A stretch of DNA of 64,000 bases from Bisporella sp. PMI_857. Its lineage: Eukaryota; Ascomycota; Leotiomycetes; Helotiales; Helotiaceae. The first letter of the stretch is position 1. Each line of letters starts with the position of its first letter. Below, in pieces: positions 63,601-64,000 of this stretch. The stretch lies in contig JAJSPD010000003.1 of the NCBI GenBank assembly GCA_021307315.1, positions 124,001 to 188,000 on the forward strand, read 5' to 3'. Position numbers and translations under genes: made by a program. The notes under the pieces were generated by a model. That model was not told the DNA's origin. It saw only the letters and a list, made by a program, of their open reading frames with translations, and did not search any database.

Positions 63601-64000
63601 ATTGTCTGCATTCCAAGTCCAATCAAGGGCGGTACAATATGAGTGGCTGCTTCGTAAAACTCAAGAGGTGAAAATTAACAAATGGTAAGGGAGGAGATAG
63701 CACGTAACTCGAGCAAGTGATCTAACCTCCCCCCTTCGTCTTGGCACTCCAGACCTCTTATCATCAAACACAAATATCTCTTTTCTCTTCAGAGGACGAT
63801 ACTCTAGTCATTAATCGCCAATTAGCAGCATGTAATACACACCTAAAACAATATGCATTGACTGCCTAAGCTGAACAATTTGCGAGGCCGATCGAATGAA
63901 GATCACGTGCTATATCCGCAAGCGCCAGTCGCACTAATTCAAGATGTTCGCAAGAGAAAAGAGTTCGATTGCGGCAAACCGAACAGAACGAGTGCGTGCA
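60433..64000. other. Gene-poor tail, 3.6 kb
   Basis: No supported gene. It contains an AT dinucleotide run at 60,673-60,698 and AT-rich stretches to about 62,700. An ORF starting ATG at 63,944 stays open to the window end (about 19 codons) and could be the first exon of a gene beyond the edge, but nothing in it is recognisable. CACGTG occurs at 63,904. Confidence 0.4.
60673..60698. repeat. AT dinucleotide microsatellite
   Basis: About 13 TA units in intergenic sequence downstream of the GH43 gene. Confidence 0.9.

Noticed and set aside
63944..64000. Open ORF reaching the window edge
   Set aside because: Only about 19 codons without recognisable features; not enough for a CDS call.

Overview
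This window is nuclear DNA from a filamentous ascomycete (Pezizomycotina). Almost every gene is broken by short introns (mostly about 45-80 bp) with GT donors, AG acceptors and CTNAC-like branch points. It carries families that are expanded in this group: a HET-domain protein, a 2EXR protein, a CENP-V/GFA protein, and GH3 and GH43 glycoside hydrolases. The class cannot be fixed from sequence alone; Leotiomycetes is a guess. Most exon boundaries were rebuilt by hand and checked for reading phase and family alignment. I found 19 supported protein-coding genes and no tRNA, rRNA or intact transposon.

Left part (1-26.8 kb). Genes in order: an unknown 242-aa protein (-), a protein with three tandem CENP-V/GFA domains (+), an alpha/beta hydrolase (-), a gene-poor AT-rich stretch (7.4-9.9 kb), an unknown 661-aa basic/Ser-rich protein (-), COP9 signalosome subunit 6 (+), a zinc-dependent polyol dehydrogenase (-), the retromer sorting nexin Vps17 (-), mitochondrial EF-G2 (+), a leucine-zipper protein (+) and a HET-domain protein (-). 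This is mainly a housekeeping segment: protein degradation control, endosomal sorting and mitochondrial ribosome recycling.

Middle (26.8-44.3 kb). A 3.9-kb AT-rich block without genes precedes a ten-exon secreted GH3 beta-glucosidase (+). Then come another gene-poor stretch, a 2EXR protein (+), a large DUF676/ROG1-type lipase (-) and an RBR-type (RING-IBR-RING) E3 ubiquitin ligase with an Arg/Ser-rich N-terminal arm (-).

Right part (44.3-64 kb). This looks like an accessory metabolic island: a SfnG-type FMNH2-dependent sulfone monooxygenase (-), a medium-chain reductase (-), a GPR1/FUN34/YaaH transporter (+), a SfnB/DszC-type acyl-CoA-dehydrogenase-fold oxidoreductase (+), an MFS sugar transporter (+) and a GH43 beta-xylosidase-like enzyme without signal peptide (+). 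The first four suggest a fungal organosulfur (sulfone/sulfonate) assimilation module. The last two suggest uptake and intracellular cleavage of hemicellulose oligosaccharides. The last 3.5 kb shows no gene I can support.

Most notable are the tandem triple-GFA protein, whose repeats record their duplication history in their introns, and the candidate organosulfur module.
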